From contig NZ_MAHX01000002.1 of assembly GCF_002023715.1 (NCBI RefSeq), positions 273,615 to 337,614 of the forward strand: DNA of 64,000 nt, in the 5' to 3' direction. Source of the stretch: Elizabethkingia occulta. GTDB taxonomy: Bacteria > Bacteroidota > Bacteroidia > Flavobacteriales > Weeksellaceae. A program made the translations under genes and the position numbers. The notes under the pieces are model-generated. The model was given only the letters and a program-made list of their open reading frames with translations. It made no database searches and was not told where the DNA came from. Positions 26,053-34,731 of this stretch are shown here, piece by piece; positions within the stretch are counted from its first letter, which is position 1, and the number at the start of each line of letters is the position of its first letter.

Positions 26053-26799
26053 TTAATCATAAAATATAGTAACATTCATATAAGAATTTACCGGTATACC
26101 TTTTATTAAAGCAGGTTTCCAGTTGAGGCTCTCTACATAGGTTTCTACACTTTTGTTAAATGATTTTTCGAATATATTATTTTTAGTATTAACGAGAGAT
26201 GATTCTGTATTAAAATCTTTTGCAGTACCATCCTTCATGATTACAAAATGTGTTGTTGTATTAGAATGGTTTTCATCACCTTTTCTTTTAACATAGCTCT
26301 TAGGATATTTGAAACTGGAAAAATAATCTTTTTGAAGTCTGTCAAACTGTTCGCTATCATCATTTGTTTTGGTTGTCCTTGAAGTCAGATCACACACCTC
26401 AAATGGAAAAATTGAATCCTTGTTTTTTAATACAAATTGTTTTACCCCCAATACTTTTAATGAGTCAAAAAAAAGCTTCCCATACTTGTTTTCCAGTAAT
26501 CGGTTCATCTCTCTGGGATAACACCTTTCAAATTGTGTATTTTCGTATACAACACACGACTCTGTAGCAGACTTATATTTGATTTTATTTTCCCTCAACA
26601 AATCCGAAAATTCGTTTTCGGCATTAATATCAAAGTCAAAACCCATGAAGTTTGTATAGGTATAGTTTTGATATTTGAAATCATTTTTTGCAAGTTTCGT
26701 TTCATAATTACAATCAATCTCATACTGATTAGTCCTTTGTTTAATACAAGAAAGGCTTATAAATAATATACAAAACAATAAAAATGATTTTAAAGCCAT
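26053..26799 (-). CDS. putative lipoprotein with a TonB-C-like tail
   Basis: About 248 aa from the ATG at 26799 (MALKSFLLFCILFISLSC); a start at 26832 would add 11 residues. The hydrophobic leader ends in 'ISLSC', a plausible lipobox. The middle is polar with several Cys. The C-terminal ~80 residues ('HFVIMKDGTAKDFN', 'YVESLNWKPALIKGIPVNSY', 'NVTIFYD') resemble the TonB C-terminal fold found in many flavobacterial envelope proteins. No TM anchor is seen, so it is not a classical TonB. Function unknown. It is 24 nt upstream of the beta-lactamase gene in the same direction and may be cotranscribed. Confidence 0.65.
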   Translation of the reverse strand: MALKSFLLFCILFISLSCIKQRTNQYEIDCNYETKLAKNDFKYQNYTYTNFMGFDFDINAENEFSDLLRENKIKYKSATESCVVYENTQFERCYPREMNRLLENKYGKLFFDSLKVLGVKQFVLKNKDSIFPFEVCDLTSRTTKTNDDSEQFDRLQKDYFSSFKYPKSYVKRKGDENHSNTTTHFVIMKDGTAKDFNTESSLVNTKNNIFEKSFNKSVETYVESLNWKPALIKGIPVNSYMNVTIFYD

Positions 26800-26814
26800 A
26801 CCGAAATTATTTAT

Positions 26815-26847
26815 AAACCTTATAGGTTTCAAAATCCTATAAGGTTT
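26815..26847. terminator. terminator after the Gfo/Idh/MocA gene
   Basis: AAACCTTATAGG (26815-26826) pairs with CCTATAAGGTTT (26836-26847) around a 9-nt loop; T-rich on both sides. Serves the leftward oxidoreductase gene. Confidence 0.78.
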
Positions 26848-26852
26848 TAATA

Positions 26853-27815
26853 CTATTTAATCAGCTCCATTATTTTCAATGCTACTTTCAATGCCTCGGT
26901 TCCGTCATTTAAACTTACTTCAATAGGTGTATTTTCTTCTATAGCCTGAGCGAAGCTTTCCAGTTCATCCAGAATAGCGTTGTTTGGCTGAATATTTGGA
27001 TATTCGAAAACAATCTGGTTCTTGTCACCTTCAGCATTCTCTATAATCATATCGAAATCAGATGGAGTTTCCGGAGCTGCCTGCATACGGATAACCTCTG
27101 CTTTTTTCTCCAGGAAATCTATCGAAATATAGGCATCTTTCTGGAAGAATCTGCTTTTACGCATTGCTTTCATAGAAATACGACTGGTTGTAAGATTTGC
27201 TACACAACCGTTTTCAAACTCTATACGGGCATTGGTGATATCCGGTGTTTTACTTACAACTGATACACCACTTGCATGGAGGTGTTTTACAGGTGACTTT
27301 ACAATACTCAGTAATATATCCAGATCGTGGATCATTAAATCCAATACTACAGATACATCTGTACCACGAGGATTAAACTCGGCCAGACGGTGGATTTCAA
27401 TAAACTGAGGATTGCTCAGGTAACTTTTCGTTGCAATATAAGCAGGGTTGTAACGTTCAACGTGACCCACCTGTACTTTTATATTTTTTTCCTCACAAAG
27501 ACGAATCAATTCTTCTGCCTGCTCCAGAGTTTGAGTAACCGGTTTTTCAATAAAGAAATGAATTCCTTTTTCTATTGCTTTTTTTGCATATTCGTAATGG
27601 AAGAGGGTAGGTGTTACAATATCCAAAACCTGAATTTCACTTAACAGCTGGTCCAGATCGTTGTAGTATTTATAACCGAATTCCTGCTCTAATTTCTTTC
27701 CGTTTTCAGCATCACTGTCGTAAAAGCCTACCAATTCATATTTTTCAGATTGATTCAGAAGTCTCAAATGAATTTTTCCTAAGTGGCCGGCACCTACTAA
27801 TCCCGCTTTTAACAT
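26853..27815 (-). CDS. Gfo/Idh/MocA family oxidoreductase
   Basis: 320-aa NAD(P)-dependent oxidoreductase. N-terminal Rossmann fold 'LKAGLVGAGHLGKIHLRLL' with 'LVGFYDSD'; the family signature 'GIHFFIEKPVTQTLEQAEEL' carries the catalytic Lys (EKP). The C-terminal alpha/beta domain contains 'FNPRGTDVSVVLDLMIHDLD', including the conserved Asp-x-x-x-His. Substrates in this family are sugars, inositols or amino sugars. The genes around it give no pathway clue. In flavobacteria such proteins sit in many pathways, so only the family is assigned. Confidence 0.88.
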   Translation of the reverse strand: MLKAGLVGAGHLGKIHLRLLNQSEKYELVGFYDSDAENGKKLEQEFGYKYYNDLDQLLSEIQVLDIVTPTLFHYEYAKKAIEKGIHFFIEKPVTQTLEQAEELIRLCEEKNIKVQVGHVERYNPAYIATKSYLSNPQFIEIHRLAEFNPRGTDVSVVLDLMIHDLDILLSIVKSPVKHLHASGVSVVSKTPDITNARIEFENGCVANLTTSRISMKAMRKSRFFQKDAYISIDFLEKKAEVIRMQAAPETPSDFDMIIENAEGDKNQIVFEYPNIQPNNAILDELESFAQAIEENTPIEVSLNDGTEALKVALKIMELIK

Positions 27816-27976
27816 GTAATTTTAAATTTTCGTAAAGATAATAAACGCTTAGGAATTATGAGTTATAACTTGTAAGGTATTGATGTGTAAAGTCGTATTC
27901 TATCTATAACATATAAGCGGGATAATATCAGGTGTAAACTATCAACCAATAAAGGTAAACTAATAAGTATTTTCCT

Positions 27977-27984
27977 TATTTTTG
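27977..27984 (+). promoter_or_regulatory. pcm promoter -7 element, 4 nt from the ATG
   Basis: TATTTTTG (TAnnTTTG) ends 4 nt before the start codon at 27989. Transcription would begin at or next to the ATG. Confidence 0.6.
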
Positions 27985-27988
27985 CCCT

Positions 27989-28636
27989 ATGAGAGACAGT
28001 TTTGTGCATAAGGGGAAAAGAAGACACCTGGTGAATTATTTGATGTCGAAAGGAATTTCAGATCAAAATGTTCTTCAGGCAATAAACAAAATACCCCGCC
28101 ATCTCTTTTTGGAAAGTATTTTTGAAGATTATGCTTATGAAGACAGAGCTTTCCCTATTGCTGCAGACCAGACTATATCTCATCCGTCGACTGTAGCAGA
28201 GCAAACACAGCTTTTAAGAGTAAATGAACAGGAAAAAGTTTTGGAAATAGGCACTGGCAGTGGTTATCAAACTGCTGTTTTGATTGAAATGAAAGCCTTT
28301 GTATACACTATTGAAAGGCAAAAAGATCTATATGATTTTTCAGAAAGAAAGTTACGGGAAATAGGACTCAGACCTAAATTCCAAAGTTTCGGTGATGGCT
28401 TTGCCGGTTTGCCGACATTTGCACCATTCGATAAGATTTTAGTAACCTGCGGGGCGGCTGTTTTGCCTATTGAATTATTGAAACAGCTGAAAATTGGTGG
28501 ATTAATGGTTATTCCTTTAGGGGAAGGAGATGAGCAGATTCTCACGCGTTTCAGAAAAGTAGGAGAAACTTCTTTTGAGAAAGAGGAATTCGGGCTTTAT
28601 AAGTTCGTTCCCATGTTGAACAATACGAATAAATAG
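27989..28636 (+). CDS. pcm: protein-L-isoaspartate O-methyltransferase
   Basis: 215-aa SAM-dependent repair enzyme that methylates isoaspartyl residues in aged proteins. Motif I is 'KVLEIGTGSGYQTAVLIEM'; the family-specific 'DQTISHPSTVAEQTQLL' precedes it, and 'FDKILVTCGAAVLPIELLKQ' and 'GGLMVIPLGEGDEQILTRF' follow. Length fits PIMT. The start is fixed by the -7 box 4 nt upstream, which suggests a leaderless mRNA. It is not next to surE or rpoS as in enterobacteria. The downstream 28637-28769 segment holds a repeat. Confidence 0.95.
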   Translation: MRDSFVHKGKRRHLVNYLMSKGISDQNVLQAINKIPRHLFLESIFEDYAYEDRAFPIAADQTISHPSTVAEQTQLLRVNEQEKVLEIGTGSGYQTAVLIEMKAFVYTIERQKDLYDFSERKLREIGLRPKFQSFGDGFAGLPTFAPFDKILVTCGAAVLPIELLKQLKIGGLMVIPLGEGDEQILTRFRKVGETSFEKEEFGLYKFVPMLNNTNK

Positions 28637-28758
28637 AAGTACAAAGTTAGAAGTTAGAATTGCGAAATGTAAAATGAACAATTCAACGAGTAACAGTTTA
28701 ACTTAAATTAGAAGTACGAAGTAGGATATTGAACATATACACCGACTTTGTACTTCTA
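28634..28758. repeat. inverted/direct repeat after pcm
   Basis: TAGAAGTACAAAGT at 28634-28647 recurs as its exact reverse complement ACTTTGTACTTCTA at 28745-28758, with an imperfect direct copy TAGAAGTACGAAGT at 28709-28722. There is no ORF. It may act as a long hairpin between the converging pcm and thioesterase genes, or be a small degenerate repeat element. Confidence 0.6.
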
Positions 28759-28769
28759 ATGGGATAATT

Positions 28770-29153
28770 TTATTTAATGCTTACAGGTCTACCTTCTTCA
28801 TCTACAGAAACCAAAGTAAATTCTCCAGATACAGCCAGATCACGACCTTCCTGATACATTTTTTCTGTGAAGATATCCACATGTACTTTTACACTGGTAT
28901 TTCCTACATGTTTTATAGAACCGATAAGTTCTACAAGAGTACCTGAAGGAATTGGCTTTTTAAAGTCAATTTTATCACTACTTACTGTTACAATTCTTTT
29001 TCTGCTAAAACGTGTAGCAGTCATAAAAGCAACTTCATCCATCATTTCCATAACCGTTCCCCCGAACATTGTATTGTGGTGATTTGTAATCTTTGGAAAC
29101 ACTACTTTAAAGACATGCGTTTCCGAATTCTGAATTTTTTCTTCTAAATTCAT
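28770..29153 (-). CDS. hotdog-fold acyl-CoA thioesterase (YciA/BACH type)
   Basis: 127-aa cytoplasmic thioesterase hydrolysing acyl-CoAs. The hallmark 'HHNTMFGGTVMEMMDEVAFM' (N-H-x-T-x-F-G-G and the catalytic Asp in the long helix) is present. It is followed by the strand motifs 'VTVSSDKIDFKKPIPSGTLV' and 'TSVKVHVDIFTEKM', and the family ending 'GEFTLVSVDEEGRPV'. Length is close to YciA (132 aa). It is a single leftward gene. The chain-length preference is not predictable. Confidence 0.9.
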   Translation of the reverse strand: MNLEEKIQNSETHVFKVVFPKITNHHNTMFGGTVMEMMDEVAFMTATRFSRKRIVTVSSDKIDFKKPIPSGTLVELIGSIKHVGNTSVKVHVDIFTEKMYQEGRDLAVSGEFTLVSVDEEGRPVSIK

Positions 29154-29400
29154 AATTAAATTTTAAATTAAATTATATAAGTTGAACAGGAAAATAAACC
29201 TAAAAGAAAAAATTTAGGAGCATTTTTCTACTTCAAACCGCGAAAGTATTTACCGAATTTTCAGGGATCTGACTCATGTCAAAGGACATATACAGTTGCG
29301 CGACAGTTCGTGAATTACACACGATTCACCTTTTCGAAAATTCGAATGCAAAAATAAGGATATTAAAATAAAAACGGAAGTATTTTACGAATATATAATT
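29154..29400. other. A/T-rich intergenic segment upstream of the thioesterase gene
   Basis: 247 bp without an ORF. It contains a short GTGAAT/ATTCAC inverted repeat near 29311-29327 and several TTTTCG/CGAAAA stretches. I see no RNA gene in it. Confidence 0.4.
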
Positions 29401-29832
29401 TTAGTGCTCTTCCTTAGGTTTTCCAGCGATAGATCCTTCAGCAACAACTTTATCGGCCTTACCAAAACTAAAGTCATCTCCTTTTAACCAGAAATAATTG
29501 CCATCTGCATCCTGATATTTTTCGCCACTTGCACTGATTACTCTTTCCATATCGTATATTCTGCCGCTGATATCATTGCGCAAAAGAATTTTTGCAGGTT
29601 TGCTGTCATCTTGCTTGGAGATGATACGGAAATGGTATTGCTCATCTGAAGAAATATATAATGAACCGTCGTTGTCTATATCTATTTTTGTATTTACTGC
29701 AGTACTATCCTTTTTCTCCACAGCTACAGAATCATTTTTTGTAAGTGTTTCAGCTTCGGATTTTTCTTTTTTACTGTTACAGGCAGCGACAATAATAGCT
29801 AGAGCGGCAATTCCAAAAAATACTTTCTTCAT
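29401..29832 (-). CDS. small lipoprotein of unknown function
   Basis: 143 aa. The lipoprotein signal 'FFGIAALAIIVAAC' puts the lipidated Cys at residue 18, followed by a charged linker rich in Lys/Glu/Ser/Asp/Thr to about residue 50 (NSKKEKSEAETLTKNDSVAV). The C-terminal ~90 residues form a beta-rich domain ('GSLYISSDEQYHFRIISKQD', 'DGNYFWLKGDDFSFGKAD') reminiscent of MliC-type lysozyme-inhibitor folds, but key residues cannot be verified. Single gene; the upstream gap to hutU is 295 bp. Function unknown. Confidence 0.72.
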   Translation of the reverse strand: MKKVFFGIAALAIIVAACNSKKEKSEAETLTKNDSVAVEKKDSTAVNTKIDIDNDGSLYISSDEQYHFRIISKQDDSKPAKILLRNDISGRIYDMERVISASGEKYQDADGNYFWLKGDDFSFGKADKVVAEGSIAGKPKEEH

Positions 29833-30127
29833 TTGTAAAAAATTTCAATAAAAGTACTGAATTTTTATCTTTTTTGCAAGAAAAAAATGGCCTTTATGTA
29901 GACGGTTTGATGTAGAAAGCTCCTGTGTAAAGGTATTCTGGTATATTCTTTTTTGAAGTAAACTTTATATAAATAAGCCCACTTTTTAGAGATAATTATT
30001 TCTTTACATGGTTGGGAATGTAAGTTTGGTGAAAGATATACCGGGATTATTTGTTTCATATTTTTCATTTTGAATATATTTAGGTTTTTAAACCAAGTTG
30101 AAAGCAACTTTAAATTTTGAATATTCA

Positions 30128-32107
30128 ATGACTTTTAAAGAACAAATCCAACAGGGCATTCCTGCGATTTTACCAAATCCGAAAGCATACGATACTACAG
30201 TAAGTCATGCACCTAAGCGTAAAGAAATATTATCTGAAGATGAAAAGAAACTGGCACTGAAAAATGCATTGCGTTATTTTGATGCTCAGTACCATGCGAC
30301 ATTAATTCCGGAATTTAAAGAAGAACTGGAGAAATATGGACGTATTTATATGCATCGTCTTCGCCCGGATTACGAAATGTTCGCACGTCCAATAGAAGAT
30401 TATCCGGGAAATTCGCAGCAGGCAAAAGCAATTCAGTTAATGATCCAGAATAATCTTGATAAAGCTGTTGCGCAGCATCCACACGAGCTGATTACTTATG
30501 GTGGAAACGGTGCTGTCTTCCAGAACTGGGCGCAATATCTGTTAACGATGAAGTATTTATCCGAAATGACAGATGAGCAGACATTAGTAATGTATTCGGG
30601 ACATCCGATGGGATTATTCCCTTCTCATAAAAATGCACCAAGAGTTGTTGTAACAAACGGAATGATGATTCCTAATTATTCTAAACCGGATGACTGGGAG
30701 AAGTTCAATGCATTAGGGGTTACACAATATGGACAAATGACAGCAGGAAGCTATATGTATATAGGTCCGCAGGGAATTGTACATGGTACAACAATTACTG
30801 TACTGAATGGTTCCAGAAAAATAGATGATCAGGGAACTGCCGGTAAGCTATTCGTAACTGCTGGACTTGGAGGGATGAGCGGAGCCCAGCCTAAAGCCGG
30901 GAATATTGCCGGAGTGGTATCGGTTACTGCAGAAGTAAATCCGGCTGCAACCTATAAAAGACATGAGCAGGGCTGGGTGGACGAAGTAATTTCGGATCTG
31001 GATGAGCTGGTAGCAAGAGTAAGAAAAGCTAAAGAAAATAAAGAAGTTGTTTCTATTGCCTATGATGGTAATATCGTAGATGTCTGGGAGAAGTTTGATC
31101 AGGAAGATGTTTATGTTGAGCTAGGATCGGATCAGACATCTCTTCATAATCCATGGGCGGGAGGTTATTACCCTGCAGGAATTTCGTTTGAGGAGGCCAA
31201 CAAAATGATGGCTGAAGAACCAGAACTGTTCAAAGAAAAGGTACAGGAAACACTGCGCCGTCATGCAGCGGCAGTCAATAAGCATACAGCAAAAGGAACT
31301 TATTTCTTTGATTATGGCAACGCTTTCCTTTTGGAAGCTTCTCGCGCCGGTGCAGATGTGATGGCAGAAAACGGAATCGATTTTAAATATCCATCTTATG
31401 TACAGGATATTATGGGGCCTATGTGTTTCGACTATGGGTTCGGGCCGTTCCGTTGGGTTTGTACCTCTGGAAAACCGGAAGATCTTCAGAAAACAGATAA
31501 TATAGCATGTAAAGTATTGGAGGAGATTATGAAAAATTCTCCAAAAGAAATTCAGCAGCAGATGCAGGATAATATTACGTGGATAAAAGGAGCTCAGGAA
31601 AATAAATTAGTAGTAGGCTCACAGGCGCGTATCCTTTATGCGGATGCAGAAGGGCGTACTAAAATTGCTAAGGCATTTAATGATGCAATTGCAAATGGAG
31701 AAATAGGACCTGTTGTGTTAGGAAGAGACCATCACGATGTATCCGGAACAGATTCGCCTTTCCGTGAAACATCGAATATTTATGATGGTTCACGATTTAC
31801 GGCTGATATGGCTATCCATAATGTAATTGGAGATAGTTTCCGTGGTGCTACATGGGTTTCCATTCACAATGGTGGAGGAGTAGGTTGGGGAGAAGTAATC
31901 AACGGTGGATTCGGAATGCTATTAGATGGTACTTCCGAGGCAGAGCAACGTTTGAAATCTATGCTGCATTGGGATGTAAATAATGGTATTGCGAGAAGAT
32001 CCTGGGCTAGAAATGAAGAAGCGATTTTTGCAATTAAAAGAGCTATGGAGGAAGAGCCTTTGCTAAAAGTGACACTACCTAATATTGTAGATGAATCTTT
32101 ATTGTAA
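30128..32107 (+). CDS. hutU: urocanate hydratase
   Basis: 659 aa from the ATG at 30128 (MTFKEQIQQGIPAILPNPKA); an in-frame upstream TTG at 30098 is not favoured. The NAD-dependent enzyme converts urocanate to imidazolonepropionate in histidine degradation. Hallmarks: 'LITYGGNGAVFQNWAQYLLT', 'VMYSGHPMGLFPSHKNAPRV', 'AGSYMYIGPQGIVHGTTITV', 'TAGLGGMSGAQPKAGNIAGV' (NAD site), 'FDYGFGPFRWVCTSGKPEDL' and 'SIHNGGGVGWGEVINGGFGM'. It is about 100 residues longer than the 557-aa Pseudomonas enzyme, as in a long Bacteroidota form. Other hut genes are not adjacent. Confidence 0.95.
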   Translation: MTFKEQIQQGIPAILPNPKAYDTTVSHAPKRKEILSEDEKKLALKNALRYFDAQYHATLIPEFKEELEKYGRIYMHRLRPDYEMFARPIEDYPGNSQQAKAIQLMIQNNLDKAVAQHPHELITYGGNGAVFQNWAQYLLTMKYLSEMTDEQTLVMYSGHPMGLFPSHKNAPRVVVTNGMMIPNYSKPDDWEKFNALGVTQYGQMTAGSYMYIGPQGIVHGTTITVLNGSRKIDDQGTAGKLFVTAGLGGMSGAQPKAGNIAGVVSVTAEVNPAATYKRHEQGWVDEVISDLDELVARVRKAKENKEVVSIAYDGNIVDVWEKFDQEDVYVELGSDQTSLHNPWAGGYYPAGISFEEANKMMAEEPELFKEKVQETLRRHAAAVNKHTAKGTYFFDYGNAFLLEASRAGADVMAENGIDFKYPSYVQDIMGPMCFDYGFGPFRWVCTSGKPEDLQKTDNIACKVLEEIMKNSPKEIQQQMQDNITWIKGAQENKLVVGSQARILYADAEGRTKIAKAFNDAIANGEIGPVVLGRDHHDVSGTDSPFRETSNIYDGSRFTADMAIHNVIGDSFRGATWVSIHNGGGVGWGEVINGGFGMLLDGTSEAEQRLKSMLHWDVNNGIARRSWARNEEAIFAIKRAMEEEPLLKVTLPNIVDESLL

Positions 32108-32159
32108 CAGATATTTGATATAAAAAAGAAGCTCCTGATCTCAGGGGGGTAATATACAA

Positions 32160-32196
32160 ACATCATAGGTTTTCGAAACCTATGATGTTTTTTATT
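32160..32196 (+). terminator. hutU terminator
   Basis: ACATCATAGGTTT/AACCTATGATGT stem (32160-32188) with a TTTTTTATTT tail. Confidence 0.92.
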
Positions 32197-32216
32197 TAGA
32201 GTTTTTTACTGAGAAT

Positions 32217-32245
32217 TTATTTTATAAACCGCAAAAGAAATAAAA
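32217..32245. repeat. solo copy of the inverted-repeat end sequence
   Basis: TTTATTTTATAAACCGCAAA and the following AGAAATAAAA closely match the left end of the element at 4731-4920. No partner repeat was found nearby. Confidence 0.45.
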
Positions 32246-32350
32246 AAGATAATCTAAGGATTTCAAAAAATAGATTAATTCTAATAAAGCTGAGAGTTTT
32301 TAGAATAAATTTTTGCAGTCATTTTTGGTTTAGTAAACTGAATTTAGTCT

Positions 32351-32683
32351 TTAATGAGAAGACATCTTAGAAAACAGATTAATGATAACAACACCAGCAA
32401 TTATAAAAATAAAGCCTATAATAGCTGGAAGATCCGGAATTTGCTTGTAAACCAGTGCTCCTACAGCTGCAATAAGAACAATTCCTACAGCCGACCATAA
32501 TGCATAAGCAATTCCCACAGGTATTTGTTTTAATGAAAGACTTAGGAAATAAAATGCTCCGGCATAACCCACAATAGTGATAATACTGGGAATAAGCTTG
32601 GTGAATTGTTCGGAGCTTTTGAGGGTAGAAGTAGCAACTGCTTCAAATATAATAGCGATAAAAAGATAAATATAGTGCTTCAT
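32351..32683 (-). CDS. SMR family small multidrug efflux transporter (EmrE/QacE type)
   Basis: 110-aa inner-membrane protein with four TM helices, works as a dimer exchanging protons for cationic drugs. The essential Glu14 ('IIFEAVATSTLKSSEQFTKL') and Trp63 ('GIAYALWSAVGIVLI') fall at exactly the EmrE positions, so it belongs to the drug-exporting rather than the guanidinium subset by appearance. It stands alone between hutU and ecotin. The 12 nt TAAAACACGATG that cover its start and the bases before it also occur at the mdtD start (2053). Confidence 0.93.
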   Translation of the reverse strand: MKHYIYLFIAIIFEAVATSTLKSSEQFTKLIPSIITIVGYAGAFYFLSLSLKQIPVGIAYALWSAVGIVLIAAVGALVYKQIPDLPAIIGFIFIIAGVVIINLFSKMSSH

Positions 32684-32705
32684 CGTGTTTTAAATTTATA
32701 CCAAA

Positions 32706-32738
32706 AATAAAAGTTTCCCTTGGGAAACTTTTATTTTA
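32706..32738 (-). terminator. ecotin terminator
   Basis: Minus-strand AAAAGTTTCCC/GGGAAACTTTT hairpin followed by ATTTTTGG; located after the eco stop codon. Confidence 0.85.
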
Positions 32739-32753
32739 GTATAGAAAAGATAC

Positions 32754-33254
32754 TTATTTTTTCTTTTCCATAATTTCCGGAGCACTGTATAGCTCAGGAC
32801 TAGCTTCGTAAATTTTGTATTTAGCCTCATATCCTTCAGGGATATAAAGAACGATAGGCATTCTTCCATTATACCCGGTAAGATATCCTCCGGACATTAC
32901 AAACTCCATTTTTGGTTTTGCTCCCGGGCAAGCCATTAATGTAGATGGTGTGCTACCGTTGGTTGTAAAAGTAAGGTAATCGTATCCCCATCCTTTCAGC
33001 TCTTTGCTTTTAAACTCTCCACTTAGGAAAGTTTTGTTGCAGCCATCTGTTTCCATGGTTTTTCCAACAAAAATTTCAATCTTCTTGTTTCCATCGTTTT
33101 GAGAATGTGGAACCTCAATAACAACTTGCTTTTGTCCTTTTTCCGGTTTTGGGAATGGTGCTAAATCAACTTTATAAGTTGTTTGTGCCATTAATGAAAC
33201 TGACATTAAACTTAGTCCTAAAAAAGCGCTCGCAAAAATTGTTTTTTTCATCAT
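32754..33254 (-). CDS. eco: ecotin, periplasmic serine protease inhibitor
   Basis: 166 aa with a signal peptide (cleavage near 'VSLMAQ'); the ATG at 33251 is an equally good start. Ecotin dimers inhibit chymotrypsin-fold serine proteases such as elastase and trypsin, protecting bacteria from host or gut proteases. Family features: 'LAPFPKPEKGQKQVVIEVP', the disulfide Cys pair in 'ETDGCNKTF' and 'TLMACPGAKPKMEF', and 'GWGYDYLTF'. By alignment with E. coli 'STMMAC' the P1 residue is Leu here rather than Met, which should shift specificity toward elastase/chymotrypsin-like enzymes (inference). Confidence 0.95.
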   Translation of the reverse strand: MMKKTIFASAFLGLSLMSVSLMAQTTYKVDLAPFPKPEKGQKQVVIEVPHSQNDGNKKIEIFVGKTMETDGCNKTFLSGEFKSKELKGWGYDYLTFTTNGSTPSTLMACPGAKPKMEFVMSGGYLTGYNGRMPIVLYIPEGYEAKYKIYEASPELYSAPEIMEKKK

Positions 33255-33615
33255 CGTAAAATTTGGGATTATTTTAATTGTATTTGTATAGACAATTTGC
33301 GTACCAAAAATTATAATATTTCTTTTTTTATGAAGAGTTAATGTGGATATCTTATTTCAGAAAAGTTCCTGAAAATGGGATCTGTATATTGTATTTTATA
33401 AAAAATAATTGTTGAATATTTTTAACTAATTTGCAGAAAAACAGTAGATAAATGATAATGTCTACATCGTATTTTATGCATAATAATAGATGGGTAAATA
33501 TTGAAATAAAAACATTAAAAAATATTTATTATTAATTTTAATTAAAAATGAAACAGATGTGGTAAAATAAAAAATGACCAGAATTTATTCTGGTCATTGC
33601 TATTATAATTGAAAA
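33255..33615. other. gene-free A/T-rich segment between the sterol-desaturase gene and ecotin
   Basis: 361 bp with no ORF of interest. The left end carries the sterol-desaturase terminator (33570-33600). The rest is very A/T-rich, presumably the ecotin upstream region. I see no clear TAnnTTTG for eco and no RNA gene. Confidence 0.5.
33570..33600 (-). terminator. terminator after the sterol-desaturase-like gene
   Basis: AATGACCAGAAT/ATTCTGGTCATT stem (33573-33598); on the minus strand followed by TTTTTATTTTACC. Confidence 0.88.
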
Positions 33616-34587
33616 CTAACTTACTTTTTTTACAATTTCGTTTTCGGTATTTTTAGTTGCCATTTCAGCGGCTTTTTTCTCTCTGCGCTTTAGTTCTGCC
33701 CGTTGATAGTCTTTTACGGTTTTTCCTGTGCCATCATGTCTCCATCCCGGTGAATAGAAAATATACCTGAATCTGTCCATCATACTAAGGTTAGGCTGGG
33801 TCAGGTCCCGGGCCAGTTTTTTCCATTCATAGAATACAACGTTAATAGGTCCGCGGTCTTTAGCCTTAGGATAGATTCCGTATTTTACAGGAAGATTTGG
33901 ATCTTCTTTTTCAAAAGTTCCGAATAATTTGTCCCATATAATAAGCATCATGCCCATGTTTTTATCCAGATAACGGATGTTACAAGCATGGTGTACACGG
34001 TGGTGAGAAGGGGTTACCAGAATATATTCTAATATACCCATGTTTTTAATTGTTTTGGTATGTACCCATGTTCCGTACACCTGTACTATAGCATATACTA
34101 CCATAATATGCCAAGGATTGAACCCTAAGAAAGCTAATGGAGAAAAGAACATATAGCGGTACAGTGGCTCAAAAACCGAAGACCTAAATCCTGTAGAAAT
34201 ATTGAATAATTCCGAATTGTGATGGGTAATATGTACAGCCCAGAATACACGGGATTTGTGATCTACAAGATGCAGGACGTAATAAGCGAAATCCTGTAAA
34301 AGGAATACCGCAATCCAATACCATGCATTTTCCTCCCATGTGAAAAGGCGGTAATGATAGAAGAAGAACATTACTCCCATTGCAAAGGCCTTCATCAGAA
34401 GGTCCAGCCCGTAGTTTAAAAGAGCTAAATAAACATTGGTAATCGTATCCTTTGTTTCATAAAGTTTTTCTTTATTGAAGTGGCTGTAAATCATTTCCCC
34501 CAAAATCACCGTAAGGTGAATCGGAGCAGCCCAGGTGTAAACTACACCTTGTCCGTTTTCTGTAAACAAATTATTCCAATCAATCAT
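33616..34587 (-). CDS. sterol desaturase/fatty-acid hydroxylase family membrane protein
   Basis: 323-aa inner-membrane di-iron oxygenase. Four or so hydrophobic helices surround the histidine clusters that bind two irons: 'VLHLVDHKSRVFWAVHITHH' (H-x-x-x-H and H-x-x-H-H) and 'PSHHRVHHACNIRYLDKN'. The C-terminal tail is basic (RAELKRREKKAAE) and cytoplasmic. Members hydroxylate or desaturate lipids, sterols or carotenoids; the substrate is unknown. The ATG follows a perfect -7 box by 4 nt, suggesting a leaderless mRNA. Neighbours give no pathway clue. Confidence 0.9.
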   Translation of the reverse strand: MIDWNNLFTENGQGVVYTWAAPIHLTVILGEMIYSHFNKEKLYETKDTITNVYLALLNYGLDLLMKAFAMGVMFFFYHYRLFTWEENAWYWIAVFLLQDFAYYVLHLVDHKSRVFWAVHITHHNSELFNISTGFRSSVFEPLYRYMFFSPLAFLGFNPWHIMVVYAIVQVYGTWVHTKTIKNMGILEYILVTPSHHRVHHACNIRYLDKNMGMMLIIWDKLFGTFEKEDPNLPVKYGIYPKAKDRGPINVVFYEWKKLARDLTQPNLSMMDRFRYIFYSPGWRHDGTGKTVKDYQRAELKRREKKAAEMATKNTENEIVKKVS

Positions 34588-34591
34588 TTTG

Positions 34592-34599
34592 CAAAGGTA
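34592..34599 (-). promoter_or_regulatory. sterol-desaturase-like gene -7 element, 4 nt from the ATG
   Basis: Minus-strand TACCTTTG (TAnnTTTG), then CAAA, then the ATG at 34587. Confidence 0.6.
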
Positions 34600-34731
34600 C
34601 TCAATAAAATTGCAGCAATTGGCTTAAAATAGGCTTAATATTATAAATAACATCGATAGATAAAGGCATAAAAAACTGTTGCCTATAAGAATTAAGCTAC
34701 AGTTTTTATGTTTAATAATAAATAATTCTTA

